From Maribacter algarum (ex Zhang et al. 2020) (GTDB taxonomy: Bacteria > Bacteroidota > Bacteroidia > Flavobacteriales > Flavobacteriaceae), in assembly GCF_005885635.1 (NCBI RefSeq), contig NZ_VATY01000001.1, positions 310,001-374,000 on the forward strand: a DNA stretch of 64,000 nt, written 5' to 3'. Shown in pieces: positions 1-10,144 of the stretch (positions are counted from its first letter, which is position 1; each line of letters opens with the position of its first letter). Position numbers and translations under genes: made by a program. The notes below the pieces were generated by a model. It saw nothing but the letters and a program-made list of their open reading frames with translations. It searched no databases and was not told the origin of the DNA.

Positions 1-202
1 TAGTTCCCTTAGCTTTTGCTAAATCTTTATCTCTAGAAGAAACAGCTACTAAAGTTTTTCCTTCAACATCATCAATTACCTGAGCATAAATTTCTTTATT
101 ACTTCGGAAAACCGATAATCTAGGTCTTTCTGCAGTTCCGGCTGATACTTTACGTATTCTCCTTCTAATTCTTAATTTTCTTTGTGTCTTTGATAATTTC
201 AT
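1..202 (-). CDS. rplR: 50S ribosomal protein L18 (partial, C-terminus outside window)
   Basis: Reading leftward from the ATG at 200-202, the frame opens [18 protein letters not shown] and continues into an [12 protein letters not shown] stretch and [15 protein letters not shown], which is the N-terminal half of L18. L18 binds 5S rRNA with L5 in the central protuberance. Only about 67 codons are present and the left window edge cuts the gene. It follows rplF after 13 bases and belongs to the same superoperon. Family and order (L6-L18) agree, so the call is secure despite truncation. Confidence 0.95.
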   Translation of the reverse strand, partial: MKLSKTQRKLRIRRRIRKVSAGTAERPRLSVFRSNKEIYAQVIDDVEGKTLVAVSSRDKDLAKAKGT

Positions 203-215
203 GATAACACTAATA

Positions 216-758
216 TTATGCGGATTTACCAGCTTTTCTTCTCAATTGTTCTCCAACGAACTTAATTCCTTTTCCTTTGTACGGCTCTGGCTTACGGAAA
301 GATCTAATCTTAGCCGCTACTTGACCAACTAACTGCTTATCAAAAGAAGTAAGTTTCACAATTGGATTCTTTCCTTTTTCAGAAATAGTTTCAACTTTAA
401 CCTCTGGTGCTAAATTCAAAACAATGTTATGAGAAAATCCTAATGCCAAATCTAATTTTTGACCTTGATTGCTTGCTCTATAACCTACACCTACAAGTTC
501 CAACTCTTTTGTCCATCCTTTAGAAACTCCTTCCACCATATTCAAAACCAAAGATCTGTAAAGACCATGTTTTGCCTTATGCTCTTTGGAATCAGAAGGT
601 CTGGTTACCCAAGCTTGTCCATCTTCTACCTTTACAGAAACTCCTGAAAACTCTTGAGTTAATTCACCCAACTTACCTTTTACAGTAATTATATTTTCAT
701 TTACCTCTATTGTGACTCCCTCAGGAATCGCTACCGGATTATTACCTATTCTAGACAT
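216..758 (-). CDS. rplF: 50S ribosomal protein L6
   Basis: A 180-residue protein of the usual L6 length. It opens [15 protein letters not shown] and ends with the conserved [23 protein letters not shown]-like tail, the segment that contacts 23S rRNA near the sarcin-ricin loop. Two tandem alpha/beta L6 domains span roughly residues 10-80 and 90-165. It lies between rpsH (21 bases upstream) and rplR (13 bases downstream), the standard spc order. Expression is presumably driven by the single promoter upstream of rpsL. Nothing unusual was seen. Confidence 0.98.
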   Translation of the reverse strand: MSRIGNNPVAIPEGVTIEVNENIITVKGKLGELTQEFSGVSVKVEDGQAWVTRPSDSKEHKAKHGLYRSLVLNMVEGVSKGWTKELELVGVGYRASNQGQKLDLALGFSHNIVLNLAPEVKVETISEKGKNPIVKLTSFDKQLVGQVAAKIRSFRKPEPYKGKGIKFVGEQLRRKAGKSA

Positions 759-778
759 TTTCTAAATCTTTATACTGA

Positions 779-1177
779 TTAATATACGTAGCAAAGTACC
801 TCGCCACCTACATTTTCATTTTTGGCTTGCTTACTTGTCATAACACCATGAGATGTAGAAACAATGGCAATACCTAATCCGTTTAAAACTCTTGGCAGAT
901 TATCAGCTCCTGTATACTTGCGTAAACCAGGCTTACTAACTCTCTGTAATTTTTTGATAACAGGATCTTTAGTGAACTTGTCATATTTCAAAGCAATTTT
1001 GATGCTGCCTTGAACCTTGTCCTCTTCGAACTTGTAACTTAGAATATACCCTTGATCGAATAATATTTTAGTTATCTCTTTCTTCACTTTTGATGAAGGT
1101 ATCTCAACAACCCTGTGACCTGCGCTATTGGCGTTTCTCACTCTTGTTAAGTAATCTGCTATAGTATCTGTAACCAT
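779..1177 (-). CDS. rpsH: 30S ribosomal protein S8
   Basis: 132 residues from the ATG at 1175-1177 (MVTDTIADYLTRVRNAN). The frame stays open 20 codons further upstream, but those residues (WFQVWQYCWKPLPKY) do not resemble S8, while the chosen start gives the normal family length. S8 binds helix 21 of 16S rRNA and helps assemble the central domain. The C-terminal STSHGVMTSKQAKNENVGGEVLCYVY matches the conserved S8 end. In E. coli S8 is the translational repressor of the spc genes; no such target site is evident here. Located between rpsN and rplF. Confidence 0.97.
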   Translation of the reverse strand: MVTDTIADYLTRVRNANSAGHRVVEIPSSKVKKEITKILFDQGYILSYKFEEDKVQGSIKIALKYDKFTKDPVIKKLQRVSKPGLRKYTGADNLPRVLNGLGIAIVSTSHGVMTSKQAKNENVGGEVLCYVY

Positions 1178-1244
1178 TCTTATATATTTCGGTAACGGTT
1201 TCCAACAGTATTGCCAGACCTGAAACCAGTTATTCAATTTTGTC

Positions 1245-1514
1245 TTACCAGCTGGCTTTTTTAACTCCTGGAATCAATCCTTGATTTGCCATTTCTCTGA
1301 AAGTTACCCTTGAAATTCCAAAAGTTCTCATGTAACCTTTAGGTCTTCCGGTAATCTTACATCTGTTGTGCATACGGACAGGTGAAGCATTCTTTGGCAA
1401 TTTCTGTAAGCCTTCATAGTCTCCAGCTTCTTTCAAAGCTTTTCTCTTTTCGGCATATTTAGCTACAGTCGCTGCCCTTTTTCTTTCACGGGCTTTCATT
1501 GATTCTTTAGCCAT
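1245..1514 (-). CDS. rpsN: 30S ribosomal protein S14, zinc-independent form
   Basis: 89 residues, the long S14 class. The core [20 protein letters not shown] is the family signature. The two CxxC zinc-binding pairs of the short S14 class are absent, so this is the zinc-independent form. S14 sits in the 30S head and is assembled late. It follows rplE with one base between stop and start, implying coupled translation, and precedes rpsH. No second, zinc-type S14 gene is visible in the window. Confidence 0.97.
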   Translation of the reverse strand: MAKESMKARERKRAATVAKYAEKRKALKEAGDYEGLQKLPKNASPVRMHNRCKITGRPKGYMRTFGISRVTFREMANQGLIPGVKKASW

Positions 1515-1515
1515 A

Positions 1516-2067
1516 CTATTTCTTTTTAAAAGGTAATCCTAGTTCTGTTAATAATGATTTCGCTTCCTTATCGGTTGCAGCCGTGGTTACGAAAGTGATG
1601 TCCATCCCATTTATTCTATTGATTTTATCAATATTTACCTCAGGGAATATAATTTGTTCCGTTACACCTAAGCTATAATTTCCTCGTCCGTCAAAACCGG
1701 TAGCTTTAATTCCTTGAAAATCACGAACTCGAGGTAAAGCACTTGTAACCAAGCGATCTAAAAATTCGTACATTCTTTCTCCACGAAGTGTAACTTTAGC
1801 ACCAATTGGCATTCCCTTACGTAATTTGAAGGTAGCAACATCCTTTTTAGATATTGTTGCAACTGCTTTTTGACCGGTAATCATCGTCATCTCGTCAACC
1901 GCGTGGTCGATAAGTTTCTTATCGGCAACAGCAGCACCAACACCTCTACTTACTACTATCTTCTGTAGCTTAGGTACTTGCATTACATTCTTGTAACCAA
2001 ATTCCTCAGTCAACGCACTAACAATGCGCTCACCATATTCTTTTTTTAATCTTGCAACGTAAGCCAT
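1516..2067 (-). CDS. rplE: 50S ribosomal protein L5
   Basis: 183 residues, as expected for L5. The conserved segments [16 protein letters not shown] and [16 protein letters not shown] and the C-terminal [19 protein letters not shown] are all visible. L5 binds 5S rRNA in the central protuberance and contacts the 30S head. It lies 2 bases downstream of rplX and 1 base upstream of rpsN, a tightly packed arrangement that favours co-translation. Nothing atypical was seen. Confidence 0.98.
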   Translation of the reverse strand: MAYVARLKKEYGERIVSALTEEFGYKNVMQVPKLQKIVVSRGVGAAVADKKLIDHAVDEMTMITGQKAVATISKKDVATFKLRKGMPIGAKVTLRGERMYEFLDRLVTSALPRVRDFQGIKATGFDGRGNYSLGVTEQIIFPEVNIDKINRINGMDITFVTTAATDKEAKSLLTELGLPFKKK

Positions 2068-2069
2068 AA

Positions 2070-2384
2070 CTAAATTACTTCATTGGATTTCTTAGAAACT
2101 CTAACTTTTTTTCCATCTCTTACTTCATAACCGACTCTAGTAGTCTCACCAGATTTAGCATCGAGAAGCGCTAGATTAGAAACATTGATAAACGCTTCTT
2201 TTTGAACAATACCGCCCTGTGGATTTTTCGCACTTGGCTTCTCATGTTTAGATACCATATTAGCACCTTCCACGATTGCTTTGTTCTTTGCAATATCAAC
2301 ACGCATCACTTTACCTTCGGTACCTTTATGGTCTCCAGCTATGATTCGTACCGTATCTCCCGTTTTTATTTTTAATTTTTTCAT
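2070..2384 (-). CDS. rplX: 50S ribosomal protein L24
   Basis: 104 residues. A KOW motif occupies residues about 6-33 ([20 protein letters not shown]), followed by the L24 C-terminal segment with [18 protein letters not shown]24 is an assembly initiator that binds domain I of 23S rRNA near the exit tunnel. It sits between rplN (13 bases upstream) and rplE (2 bases downstream), the canonical order. Length and motifs are normal. Confidence 0.97.
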   Translation of the reverse strand: MKKLKIKTGDTVRIIAGDHKGTEGKVMRVDIAKNKAIVEGANMVSKHEKPSAKNPQGGIVQKEAFINVSNLALLDAKSGETTRVGYEVRDGKKVRVSKKSNEVI

Positions 2385-2397
2385 TCCTCGCTATAAA

Positions 2398-2766
2398 TTA
2401 TAGTACCTCAGGGGCCAATGAAACAATTTTCATGAACTGCTTGTCACGAAGTTCTCTTGCAACCGGTCCGAAAACACGAGTTCCTCTCATTTCGCCAGTT
2501 GGGTTTAACAATACACATGCGTTGTCATCAAATCGAATGTAAGAACCATCAGGTCTTCTTACTTCTTTCTTGGTTCTTACCACAACTGCTGTTGAAACAG
2601 CACCTTTCTTGATACCTCCGTTTGGAGTCGCCTCCTTCACAGTAACAACAATCTTGTCTCCAATAGAAGCGTATCTTCTTTTTGTTCCACCCAAAACACG
2701 GATGGTCAAAACTTCCTTCGCTCCTGTATTGTCCGCTACTTTTAATCTTGATTCTTGCTGTAACAT
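2398..2766 (-). CDS. rplN: 50S ribosomal protein L14
   Basis: 122 residues, the invariant length for bacterial L14. It opens [19 protein letters not shown] and carries the signature [14 protein letters not shown] near the C-terminus. L14 lies at the subunit interface, contacts L19 and is the docking site for the silencing factor RsfS. It is 2 bases downstream of rpsQ and 13 bases upstream of rplX. No unusual feature was seen. Confidence 0.98.
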   Translation of the reverse strand: MLQQESRLKVADNTGAKEVLTIRVLGGTKRRYASIGDKIVVTVKEATPNGGIKKGAVSTAVVVRTKKEVRRPDGSYIRFDDNACVLLNPTGEMRGTRVFGPVARELRDKQFMKIVSLAPEVL

Positions 2767-2768
2767 AA

Positions 2769-3029
2769 TTATTTAGCTCTTTCTAAGATTTCTACTAACC
2801 TCCAACATTTGGTTTTGCTCAAAGGACGTGTTTCCATAATCTTTACGGTATCACCTTCCTTGCAATCGTTCTTTTCGTCGTGTGCAACGTACTTTTTCGT
2901 TTTCAAAACGAACTTACCGTACATAGGGTGCTTTACTCTTTTTACCTCTGCAACCACGATAGATTTCTCCATTTTGTTGCTAGTAACAACCCCTATTCTC
3001 TCTTTTCTTAAGTTTCTTTTTTCTTCCAT
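2769..3029 (-). CDS. rpsQ: 30S ribosomal protein S17
   Basis: 86 residues of the S17 OB-fold family. [18 protein letters not shown] at residues 11-28 and [23 protein letters not shown] near the end are diagnostic. S17 is a primary 16S rRNA binder in the 5' domain. It is flanked by rpmC (13 bases) and rplN (2 bases) in the usual S10/spc order. Length is normal and the start ATG needs no adjustment. Confidence 0.97.
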   Translation of the reverse strand: MEEKRNLRKERIGVVTSNKMEKSIVVAEVKRVKHPMYGKFVLKTKKYVAHDEKNDCKEGDTVKIMETRPLSKTKCWRLVEILERAK

Positions 3030-3042
3030 AAAGCAGAACCAG

Positions 3043-3234
3043 TTATTGGTTTTCCCTATTAGTTAATTCCGTTGCCAATCGCGCTACTGTTCTTCTCACC
3101 TTTCTAATTTGAAGAGGATTCTCCAAAGGAGTTACGAAGTGTGCCATTTTCAAATCTGCATGCTCTTTCTTAAGCTCAGCGTACTTTAATTTTAGCTCTT
3201 CAACAGATAATTCTTTTATTTCCTTTTTTTTCAT
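3043..3234 (-). CDS. rpmC: 50S ribosomal protein L29
   Basis: 63 residues from the ATG at 3232-3234 ([18 protein letters not shown]). An in-frame TTG 12 bases earlier (3246) would add four residues and abut the rplP stop, but the ATG gives the family-typical length. L29 is a two-helix protein beside the tunnel exit and contacts L23, part of the SRP and trigger-factor docking surface. The basic helix [22 protein letters not shown] is characteristic. It lies between rplP and rpsQ. Confidence 0.95.
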   Translation of the reverse strand: MKKKEIKELSVEELKLKYAELKKEHADLKMAHFVTPLENPLQIRKVRRTVARLATELTNRENQ

Positions 3235-3246
3235 GATTTCCTTCAA

Positions 3247-3672
3247 TTAGTCTGCAGCAGTATAATCTCTGGCAACAATAAATTTTGTCTTAACCGGTAA
3301 TTTTTGAGCCGCTAATCGCAAAGCTTCTTTAGCAACATCCATTGGTACACCTGCAACCTCGAACATAATTCTTCCTGGCAAAACGCGAGCTACGAAATAT
3401 TCAGGAGCACCCTTACCTTTACCCATACGTACTTCTAATGGTTTCTTGGTGATAGGCTTGTCTGGAAAAATTTTAATCCAAAGCTGCCCTTCCCTTTTCA
3501 TATATCTTGTTGCTGCAATACGAGCCGCTTCAATCTGACGTGCTGTTATAAAGCGAGTCTCTAAAGATTTAAGACCAAACATACCATTAGAAAGCAGGTG
3601 CCCTCTTCCGGATATACCTTTCATCCGGCCTTTTTGCATCTTACGAAACTTTTGTCTTTTCGGTTGTAACAT
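3247..3672 (-). CDS. rplP: 50S ribosomal protein L16
   Basis: 141 residues. It opens [17 protein letters not shown] and contains the conserved [18 protein letters not shown] and [18 protein letters not shown] segments. The arginine in VRMGKGKG matches the residue hydroxylated in E. coli L16 by its dedicated oxygenase. L16 organises the tRNA-binding region between A and P sites. It is 23 bases downstream of rpsC and 12 bases upstream of the chosen rpmC start. Normal in every visible respect. Confidence 0.98.
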   Translation of the reverse strand: MLQPKRQKFRKMQKGRMKGISGRGHLLSNGMFGLKSLETRFITARQIEAARIAATRYMKREGQLWIKIFPDKPITKKPLEVRMGKGKGAPEYFVARVLPGRIMFEVAGVPMDVAKEALRLAAQKLPVKTKFIVARDYTAAD

Positions 3673-3695
3673 GATTTTCTTACTTCTTTAAAAAA

Positions 3696-4415
3696 TTACT
3701 TTCTACGGCGTTGTTTTCCACCTCGATCTCCTTTTCCTCCTTTATCGCTTTGGCCTTTTTTCATACCAACTAGCGGAGAAAGCTCTCTCTTTCCGTATAC
3801 CTCACCTTTCATTATCCAAACTTTGATCCCTAACTTACCATAGGTAGTTTGAGCTTCGTGTAAAGCATAATCAATATCCGCACGGAAAGTAGATAATGGA
3901 ATTCTACCATCTTTATACGATTCAGAACGAGCCATTTCAGCCCCGTTCAACCGACCGGAAATTTGAATTTTGATTCCCTCAGCGTTCATACGCATCGCAG
4001 CAGCGATTGCCATTTTGATTGCACGTCTGAAAGAAATTCTGCTTTCAATTTGACGCGCTACACTTGCAGCTACCAAATTCGCATCAACCTCAGGTCTTTT
4101 GATTTCGTAAATGTTGATCTGAACTTCTTTTCCAGTAATCTTTTTTAGCTCTTCTTTAAGCTTATCTACTTCTTGACCACCTTTACCAATAATGATACCA
4201 GGTCGTGCAGTAGTAATAGTTACCGTTATCAATTTTAAGGTACGCTCGATAATAACTCTTGACACACTTGCTTTTGCTAGACGTGCATGAACGTACTTAC
4301 GGATTTTGCTATCCTCAGCTAGTTTGTCTCCATAATCGTTTCCACCGTACCAGTTAGATTCCCATCCTCTGATAATTCCTAGACGATTTCCTATCGGATT
4401 TGTTTTCTGTCCCAT
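3696..4415 (-). CDS. rpsC: 30S ribosomal protein S3
   Basis: 239 residues. The N-terminal KH-type RNA-binding domain includes [21 protein letters not shown], with the GKGG loop, at about residues 75-95. The S3 C-terminal domain ([43 protein letters not shown]) follows. The tail is unusually basic and glycine-rich ([14 protein letters not shown]), a lineage variation seen in many bacteria. S3 lines the mRNA entry channel with S4 and S5. It is one base from rplV. Confidence 0.98.
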   Translation of the reverse strand: MGQKTNPIGNRLGIIRGWESNWYGGNDYGDKLAEDSKIRKYVHARLAKASVSRVIIERTLKLITVTITTARPGIIIGKGGQEVDKLKEELKKITGKEVQINIYEIKRPEVDANLVAASVARQIESRISFRRAIKMAIAAAMRMNAEGIKIQISGRLNGAEMARSESYKDGRIPLSTFRADIDYALHEAQTTYGKLGIKVWIMKGEVYGKRELSPLVGMKKGQSDKGGKGDRGGKQRRRK

Positions 4416-4416
4416 T

Positions 4417-4824
4417 CTAGCTTGCTATATTATTGTTAGACCCCAAAACCAATGTTACATGGTTGGAACGTTTTCTAATTCTGTGTGCTCTACCCTGCGG
4501 AGCTGGACGCAATCTTTTTAACATCGCTGCACTATCAACACGAATCTCTTTTACAATAAGATCAGCATCTTCTAGACTTGCATCCTCATTCTTTGCTTGC
4601 CAGTTTGCCAAGGCGGAAAGCAAAAGCTTTTCTAATTTGCGGGAAGCTTCCTTCGGATTGAATCTCAATATTGCCAAAGCTTTCTCTACTTCAACACCTC
4701 TTACCAAATCCGCAACAATACGCATTTTTCTAGGAGAAGTAGGACAGTTGTTCAACTTTGCGAACGCTATCTGCTTTTTTTCAGCCTTAATTCTTTCGGC
4801 CATCTGTTTTTTTCGAACTCCCAT
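4417..4824 (-). CDS. rplV: 50S ribosomal protein L22
   Basis: 135 residues. The core is [26 protein letters not shown], and the extended beta-hairpin that lines the exit tunnel lies around [27 protein letters not shown]. The first 20 residues ([17 protein letters not shown]) form an extra basic N-terminus relative to the shortest L22 proteins. The tunnel hairpin, where macrolide-resistance mutations arise in other species, looks unaltered. Gaps to rpsS and rpsC are 3 bases and 1 base. Confidence 0.97.
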   Translation of the reverse strand: MGVRKKQMAERIKAEKKQIAFAKLNNCPTSPRKMRIVADLVRGVEVEKALAILRFNPKEASRKLEKLLLSALANWQAKNEDASLEDADLIVKEIRVDSAAMLKRLRPAPQGRAHRIRKRSNHVTLVLGSNNNIAS

Positions 4825-4827
4825 AGC

Positions 4828-5106
4828 TTACTTTTTACCTTTATTCTTTGCTCCAGCGTGACCTCTAAAAGATCTTGTTGGAGAAAATTCCCCTAATTTG
4901 TGACCTACCATATTTTCTGTTACGAATACAGGAACAAATTGTCTCCCATTATGTACAGCTATGGTTAGACCCACAAAATCAGGTGTTATCATAGAAGCTC
5001 TTGACCATGTCTTTATAACACTCTTCTTTCCAGAAGAAGCATTTTGTTGGATTTTTTTCTCCAAGCTATAGTGAACGTAAGGTCCTTTTTTTAGTGAACG
5101 TGCCAT
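4828..5106 (-). CDS. rpsS: 30S ribosomal protein S19
   Basis: 92 residues, normal for S19. It opens [19 protein letters not shown] and carries the signature [11 protein letters not shown]-like block (here [26 protein letters not shown]) and the [12 protein letters not shown] tail. S19 forms a complex with S13 in the 30S head and contacts A-site tRNA and the L5 bridge. It follows rplB by 12 bases and precedes rplV by 3 bases. Nothing unusual. Confidence 0.98.
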   Translation of the reverse strand: MARSLKKGPYVHYSLEKKIQQNASSGKKSVIKTWSRASMITPDFVGLTIAVHNGRQFVPVFVTENMVGHKLGEFSPTRSFRGHAGAKNKGKK

Positions 5107-5118
5107 TTTTTCTTCTTT

Positions 5119-5943
5119 TTATTTCTTTCTACGTTCTAAAATATATTTGTTTGTGCTCTTTGTCTTCTGACGGGTTCTATAACCCTTAGCCGGAATACCG
5201 TTTCTAGATCTTGGGTGACCACCTGAAGCTCTACCTTCACCACCTCCCATTGGGTGATCGACAGGGTTCATAGCTACTGGTCTTGTTCTAGGTCTTCTAC
5301 CCAACCATCTACTTCTACCAGCTTTTCCAGAAACCAATAATTGATGGTCAGAGTTAGACACTGCACCAATAGTTGCTAGACAATCAGATAAAATCAATCT
5401 CGTTTCACCAGATGGCATTTTTACGGTAACAAATTTGCCGTCTTTTGCCATTAATTGAGCAAAAGTACCAGCACTTCTTGCCATTACAGCTCCTTGACCA
5501 GGTCGCAACTCAATACAAGAAATGATTGTTCCTAAAGGAATTGCACTAAGTGGCAGTGCATTACCAATTTCAGGCGCAGCGTTCGCACCAGAAGTTACCT
5601 TCTGATCAACTTGCAATCCGTTCTGAGCAATAATATATCTTTTCTCACCGTCTACGTACTCCAACAATGCAATAAAAGCTGTTCTATTGGGGTCGTATTG
5701 AATAGATTTTACGGTTGCTGTAACATCTTGCTTATCCCTTTTAAAATCGATAACACGATACCTTCTTTTATGACCTCCACCTTTTTGGCGAATAGTCATC
5801 TTTCCTTGACTGTTTCTACCTCCGGACTTTTTTAACGGAGCGAGCAAGCTCTTCTCCGGCTTATCAGTCGTAATGGCGTCAAACCCATTTACGACTCTAA
5901 AACGCTGTCCAGGAGTTACTGGTTTTAATTTTCTAACTGACAT
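5119..5943 (-). CDS. rplB: 50S ribosomal protein L2
   Basis: 274 residues with OB-fold and SH3-like halves. The rRNA-contact loop reads [19 protein letters not shown]; from memory the E. coli loop is DHPHGGGEG, so the residue after HP is Met here rather than His. I believe this is common in Bacteroidota, but it is worth noting because L2 lies close to the peptidyl-transferase centre. The N-terminal [20 protein letters not shown] is typical. It is 9 bases downstream of rplW and 12 bases upstream of rpsS. Confidence 0.98.
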   Translation of the reverse strand: MSVRKLKPVTPGQRFRVVNGFDAITTDKPEKSLLAPLKKSGGRNSQGKMTIRQKGGGHKRRYRVIDFKRDKQDVTATVKSIQYDPNRTAFIALLEYVDGEKRYIIAQNGLQVDQKVTSGANAAPEIGNALPLSAIPLGTIISCIELRPGQGAVMARSAGTFAQLMAKDGKFVTVKMPSGETRLILSDCLATIGAVSNSDHQLLVSGKAGRSRWLGRRPRTRPVAMNPVDHPMGGGEGRASGGHPRSRNGIPAKGYRTRQKTKSTNKYILERRKK

Positions 5944-5952
5944 TGTTCGTCT

Positions 5953-6243
5953 TTATAGATTGCTGTAAAAATCAATAATATCTCCTTCGGCAACATCAAC
6001 TATCGCTTTCTTGATAGCATTTGTCTTACCATGCTGAATACCAGTTTTGGTATACCGCGATTTTCTTGTTGGACCATAATTCATGGTACGAACTTTCTTA
6101 ACAGAAACTCCATAAGCTGATTCAACAGCTTCCTTGATTTGAATCTTGTTGGCCTTTGGGTCAACAATGAAACCATACCGATTGTACAACTCGCTATCAG
6201 CGGTCATCTTTTCAGTTATAATTGGCTTTATCAACACACTCAT
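5953..6243 (-). CDS. rplW: 50S ribosomal protein L23
   Basis: 96 residues. It opens MSVLIKPIITEKMT, the conserved L23 start, followed by KANKIQIKEAVESAYGVSVKKVRTMNY. L23 borders the tunnel exit and is the docking site for trigger factor and SRP. The C-terminal EGDIIDFYSNL is normal in length. It lies 7 bases downstream of rplD and 9 bases upstream of rplB, the standard S10-operon order. Confidence 0.97.
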   Translation of the reverse strand: MSVLIKPIITEKMTADSELYNRYGFIVDPKANKIQIKEAVESAYGVSVKKVRTMNYGPTRKSRYTKTGIQHGKTNAIKKAIVDVAEGDIIDFYSNL

Positions 6244-6250
6244 GGTTCTC

Positions 6251-6880
6251 CTATTTATTTAAGTTCGCTACGATTCCTTCTAATGAACCTTCTAATAACA
6301 CAATATTGTTTGCGTTTAATATTTTGTAAGTACTTAATTCTGAGCTTGTTACAACTTCAGAGCGCTTCAAATTACGCGAAGACAAATATACACCATTATT
6401 TGAATCACCCAACACAAATAAAGACTTTTTGTTCTCTAGTCCTAAAGACTTCAAAACCTGTACAAAATCTTTAGTTTTTGGCGCCTCAAAATTAAAATCT
6501 TCAACTACCAAAATTGCCTTCTCATTTGACTTGATACTTAAGGCAGATTTACGTGCCAAACGCTTCAAGTTTTTATTCAATTTTTGAGTGTAATCCTTAG
6601 GTCTTGGCCCGAAAATTCGTCCGCCACCTCTAAAGATTGGTGATTTGATACTACCAGCACGTGCCGTACCTGTACCTTTTTGTTTTTTAATCTTTCTTGT
6701 ACTACCCGCAATCTCCGCTCTCTCTTTAGATTTGTGCGTTCCCTGTCTCTGGTGAGCCAGGTATTGTTTTACATCTAAGTAAACCGCATGATTGTTAGGC
6801 TCTATTCCGAAAACAGCATCAGAAAGGTCTGCCTTTCTACCTGTTTCTTTTCCTTTGATATCTAAAACTGCTACTTTCAT
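6251..6880 (-). CDS. rplD: 50S ribosomal protein L4
   Basis: 209 residues. The tunnel-lining loop is visible as [28 protein letters not shown], with the globular alpha/beta domain around it. In E. coli L4 also represses its own operon by binding the S10 leader. Here the rplD start overlaps the rplC stop by one base, implying translational coupling. The terminator-like hairpin upstream of rplC (7581-7613) is a possible, unproven target of such autoregulation. Confidence 0.98.
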   Translation of the reverse strand: MKVAVLDIKGKETGRKADLSDAVFGIEPNNHAVYLDVKQYLAHQRQGTHKSKERAEIAGSTRKIKKQKGTGTARAGSIKSPIFRGGGRIFGPRPKDYTQKLNKNLKRLARKSALSIKSNEKAILVVEDFNFEAPKTKDFVQVLKSLGLENKKSLFVLGDSNNGVYLSSRNLKRSEVVTSSELSTYKILNANNIVLLEGSLEGIVANLNK

Positions 6881-7497
6881 TACTTCTGAATAGTTACGTA
6901 AGCATTCTTATGACCAGGTACACACCCCTTAACCACGATAAGGTTTTTCTCTGGAACTATTTTTAAAACTCTAAGGTTTTGAACAGTAACTTGATCACCA
7001 CCCATTCTACCAGCCATTTTCATTCCCTTGAAAACTCTCGCAGGATATGAAGCGGCACCAATAGAACCAGGAGCTCTTAGTCTGTTGTGTTGACCGTGTG
7101 TCGCTTGACCAACACCAGCAAAGCCGTGTCTTTTAACAACACCTTGAAAACCTTTTCCTTTTGATGTACCAACTACATCAACAAATTCACCTTCTTCAAA
7201 TAGATCCACACCAAGGGTGTCACCTAATTTGAACTCACCTTCAAAATCTTGGAACTCAACGACTTTTTTCTTAGGAGATGTACCTGCCTTTTTAAAATGA
7301 CCCGATTGAGCCTTATTAGCACGTTTCTCTGCCTTGTCATCGAAACCAAGTTGAAGGGCACTGTACCCGTCGACCTCTTCGGTTCTGACTTGGGTAACTA
7401 CGCATGGCCCAGCTTCTATAACGGTACATGGCATGTTCTTGCCGTTCTCGTCAAAAATACTGGTCATACCTACTTTTTTTCCTATTAACCCAGACAT
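6880..7497 (-). CDS. rplC: 50S ribosomal protein L3
   Basis: 205 residues. It opens [20 protein letters not shown] and contains [16 protein letters not shown] and the loop [25 protein letters not shown] that approaches the peptidyl-transferase centre. The glutamine methylated in E. coli L3 (in GSIGQ) is not conserved: the loop reads GSIGA. L3 is an early assembly protein. It is separated from rpsJ by a 192-base gap holding a terminator-like hairpin, so its expression may be adjusted relative to the upstream genes. Confidence 0.98.
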   Translation of the reverse strand: MSGLIGKKVGMTSIFDENGKNMPCTVIEAGPCVVTQVRTEEVDGYSALQLGFDDKAEKRANKAQSGHFKKAGTSPKKKVVEFQDFEGEFKLGDTLGVDLFEEGEFVDVVGTSKGKGFQGVVKRHGFAGVGQATHGQHNRLRAPGSIGAASYPARVFKGMKMAGRMGGDQVTVQNLRVLKIVPEKNLIVVKGCVPGHKNAYVTIQK

Positions 7498-7580
7498 TCG
7501 ATTTAGATTTTGGATATCGGATTTAAAGTTTAAATCTTCCTTCCGTTTATATTAATTAATATTACTCTTAACTATGACAT

Positions 7581-7613
7581 AAAAAAACAGGGTTAAAAAC
7601 TAATTCAACCCTG
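7581..7613 (-). terminator. Intrinsic terminator-like hairpin between rpsJ and rplC
   Basis: On the minus strand, CAGGGTT (7613-7607) pairs perfectly with AACCCTG (7594-7588) across a 12-base loop. It is followed at once by seven T (7587-7581). This has the form of a Rho-independent terminator, but it lies inside the ribosomal superoperon. No TAnnTTTG box is seen between it and rplC, so it is better read as a partial terminator or attenuator than a true operon end. Confidence 0.7.
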
Positions 7614-7667
7614 AATTTTGTTTTCTTCCGTTTTTCCCTTGCACGCGGCTCAGGACATGTCACCTAT

Positions 7668-7681
7668 CCTATTCGAATAGG
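7668..7681. repeat. 14-base perfect palindrome just downstream of rpsJ
   Basis: CCTATTCGAATAGG is a perfect dyad starting 8 bases after the rpsJ stop in transcription direction. It precedes an agga...tcct arm pair (minus strand, to about 7651). With the terminator-like hairpin at 7581-7613 it makes the 192-base rpsJ-rplC gap rich in potential RNA structure. No function is known to me. Confidence 0.5.
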
Positions 7682-7689
7682 TTTTGTAC

Positions 7690-7995
7690 TTATACTTTTA
7701 TCTCAACCTCAACACCACTTGGAAGCTCAAGCTTCATAAGTGCATCAATAGTTTTTGATGAAGAGCTATAAATATCCAATAGTCTTTTATAAGAACTCAA
7801 TTGAAATTGCTCTCTTGATTTTTTATTTACGTGCGGCGAACGCAAAACCGTAAATATCTTTTTATGTGTTGGCAAAGGAATAGGGCCAGTTACTACCGCT
7901 CCGGTTGTCTTTACCGTCTTTACGATTTTCTCAGCAGACTTATCTACCAAGTTGTGATCGTAAGATTTTAATTTTATTCTAATTTTTTGACTCAT
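7690..7995 (-). CDS. rpsJ: 30S ribosomal protein S10
   Basis: 101 residues. It opens [25 protein letters not shown] and carries the signature [32 protein letters not shown]10 binds 16S rRNA in the head and, in other bacteria, pairs with NusB during antitermination. It follows fusA after 10 bases, so the str and S10 groups are physically continuous here. The long gap after it is the only large break in the superoperon. Confidence 0.98.
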   Translation of the reverse strand: MSQKIRIKLKSYDHNLVDKSAEKIVKTVKTTGAVVTGPIPLPTHKKIFTVLRSPHVNKKSREQFQLSSYKRLLDIYSSSSKTIDALMKLELPSGVEVEIKV

Positions 7996-8005
7996 CTTCT
8001 AAAAA

Positions 8006-10138
8006 TTAAGCGGTTACACCTTTAGCTGCCTTAATTACTTCCTCTGAAATATTCGATGGAGTTTCTGCGTAGTGCGAAAATTCCATAGTTGATGTTGCCC
8101 TACCAGAAGACAATGTTCTCAATGAAGTAACATATCCAAACATCTCAGATAAAGGAACCGTTCCTTTAACAACTTTAGCTCCAGCTCTATCGCTCATATC
8201 ACTAATAGTTCCACGCCTTCTATTTAAATCACCAACAATATCACCCATGTTTTCCTCTGGAGTAATAACCTCCAACTTCATGATAGGCTCCATGATTACG
8301 GCACCAGCAGCTTTACCAGCAGCTTTGTAACCCATTTTTGCAGCCAATTCAAAAGAAAGTGCATCGGAATCCACAGGGTGAAAAGACCCATCTTTCAATA
8401 CTACTTTCATAGTATCCATTTCAAATCCAGCCAATGGTCCATTCATCATCGCAGCCTTAAAGCCTTTCTCAACAGATGGAATGAATTCCTTAGGAATACG
8501 ACCACCTTTAATTTCATCAACAAACTGAAGTCCAGTTCCTTCGAAATCATCATCAGCAGGGCTCATTTCAAAGACAATGTCACCAAATTTACCACGACCC
8601 CCAGATTGCTTCTTGTAAGTTTCTCTGTGTGCAGCTAATTTAGTAAGCGCTTCTTTATACTCAACCTGAGGCTCACCTTGGTTTACCTCAACCTTGAATT
8701 CACGCCTTAAACGATCAACAATAATATCCAAGTGAAGTTCGCCCATACCAGAAATAATGGTTTGACCTGATGCTTCATCGGTTTTTACTTGGAATGTTGG
8801 ATCCTCTTCGGCCAATTTAGCCAAAGCCATACCCAATTTATCAACATCAACCTTTGTCTTCGGCTCCACGGCAATACCAATTACCGGGTCAGGGAAATCC
8901 ATGCTCTCCAAAACAATGGGATGCTTTTCAGAAGACATCGTATCACCGGTTTTAATATCTTTAAATCCTACCGCAGCACCAATATCCCCTGCTTCGATGT
9001 AATCGATGGCATTTTGCTTATTCGAGTGCATTTGGTAAATACGTGAAATACGTTCTTTTTTACCCGAGCGATTATTCAATATATAAGAACCAGCATCTAA
9101 ACGACCTGAATATGTTCTAAAAAATGCCAAACGTCCAACAAATGGATCGGTAGCAATTTTAAACGCTAAAGCAGCAAACGGCTCTTTAACATCCGGTTTT
9201 CTGCTAATTGCTTCACCAGTATTTGGATCCGTTCCAACAATGGCATCCTTATCTATAGGAGAAGGCAAGTATCTACACACTGCATCCAACAAAAACTGAA
9301 CACCTTTATTTTTAAAGGAAGAACCGCAAATCATTGGAATAATAGCCCTATCCATAACAGCTGCCCTTAAGGCGGCGTGCACCTCTTCTTCAGTAATGGA
9401 ATCCTCATCTTCGAAGAATTTCTCCATCAATTCCTCATCATATTCTGCAACAGCCTCAATTAGCGCAGCTCTATACTCCTTTACTTCAGCCTTCATTTCC
9501 TCTGGAATATCAACAACATCAAAAGTAGAACCATAGCCTTCATCATGCCAAACTATGGCTCTGTTCTTTGCTAAATCTACAATTCCCTTGAAATCAGCTT
9601 CATCACCTATTGGCAAAACAATAGGAACCGCATTAGAACCCAACATGGTTTTAACTTGGTTGCAAACCATCAAAAAATTAGAACCTTGACGGTCCATTTT
9701 GTTTACAAAACCAATACGCGGCACTTTGTAATTATCAGCTAGTCTCCAGTTCGTTTCAGATTGTGGCTCAACACCATCAACCGCACTAAAAAGGAATACC
9801 AAACCATCAAGAACACGTAATGACCTATTCACCTCAACGGTAAAATCCACGTGACCAGGAGTATCGATAATATTAAAGTGAAAACCTTTCGCATCAGCAG
9901 TCGGCTTTCCGTTTTCGGTCGGAAATTGCCACTCACAAGTAGTTGCAGCCGAGGTAATTGTAATACCACGTTCTTGCTCTTGCTCCATCCAATCCATAGT
10001 AGCAGCACCATCATGTACTTCACCAATTTTGTGACTAACACCTGTATAGAACAAAATACGTTCTGTAGTAGTAGTTTTACCGGCATCAATATGCGCAGCA
10101 ATACCTATATTTCTTGTATATTTTAAATCTCTTGCCAT
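8006..10138 (-). CDS. fusA: Elongation factor G
   Basis: 710 residues, full length. The G domain shows [15 protein letters not shown] (P-loop, about residue 20), [19 protein letters not shown] and NKMDR. Domains II-V follow, with [14 protein letters not shown] and a C-terminal [11 protein letters not shown] segment typical of EF-G domain V. It catalyses GTP-driven ribosomal translocation. It sits between rpsG (6 bases) and rpsJ (10 bases), the normal str order; no tuf gene follows. Motifs are complete, so this is the housekeeping copy rather than a divergent EF-G2 or a TetM-like protector. Confidence 0.98.
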   Translation of the reverse strand: MARDLKYTRNIGIAAHIDAGKTTTTERILFYTGVSHKIGEVHDGAATMDWMEQEQERGITITSAATTCEWQFPTENGKPTADAKGFHFNIIDTPGHVDFTVEVNRSLRVLDGLVFLFSAVDGVEPQSETNWRLADNYKVPRIGFVNKMDRQGSNFLMVCNQVKTMLGSNAVPIVLPIGDEADFKGIVDLAKNRAIVWHDEGYGSTFDVVDIPEEMKAEVKEYRAALIEAVAEYDEELMEKFFEDEDSITEEEVHAALRAAVMDRAIIPMICGSSFKNKGVQFLLDAVCRYLPSPIDKDAIVGTDPNTGEAISRKPDVKEPFAALAFKIATDPFVGRLAFFRTYSGRLDAGSYILNNRSGKKERISRIYQMHSNKQNAIDYIEAGDIGAAVGFKDIKTGDTMSSEKHPIVLESMDFPDPVIGIAVEPKTKVDVDKLGMALAKLAEEDPTFQVKTDEASGQTIISGMGELHLDIIVDRLRREFKVEVNQGEPQVEYKEALTKLAAHRETYKKQSGGRGKFGDIVFEMSPADDDFEGTGLQFVDEIKGGRIPKEFIPSVEKGFKAAMMNGPLAGFEMDTMKVVLKDGSFHPVDSDALSFELAAKMGYKAAGKAAGAVIMEPIMKLEVITPEENMGDIVGDLNRRRGTISDMSDRAGAKVVKGTVPLSEMFGYVTSLRTLSSGRATSTMEFSHYAETPSNISEEVIKAAKGVTA

Positions 10139-10144
10139 TTCTGA

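Noticed and set aside
779-1237. Longer S8 frame beginning MNNWFQVW
   Set aside because: The 20 extra residues do not resemble S8 and the ATG at 1177 gives the normal family length of 132.
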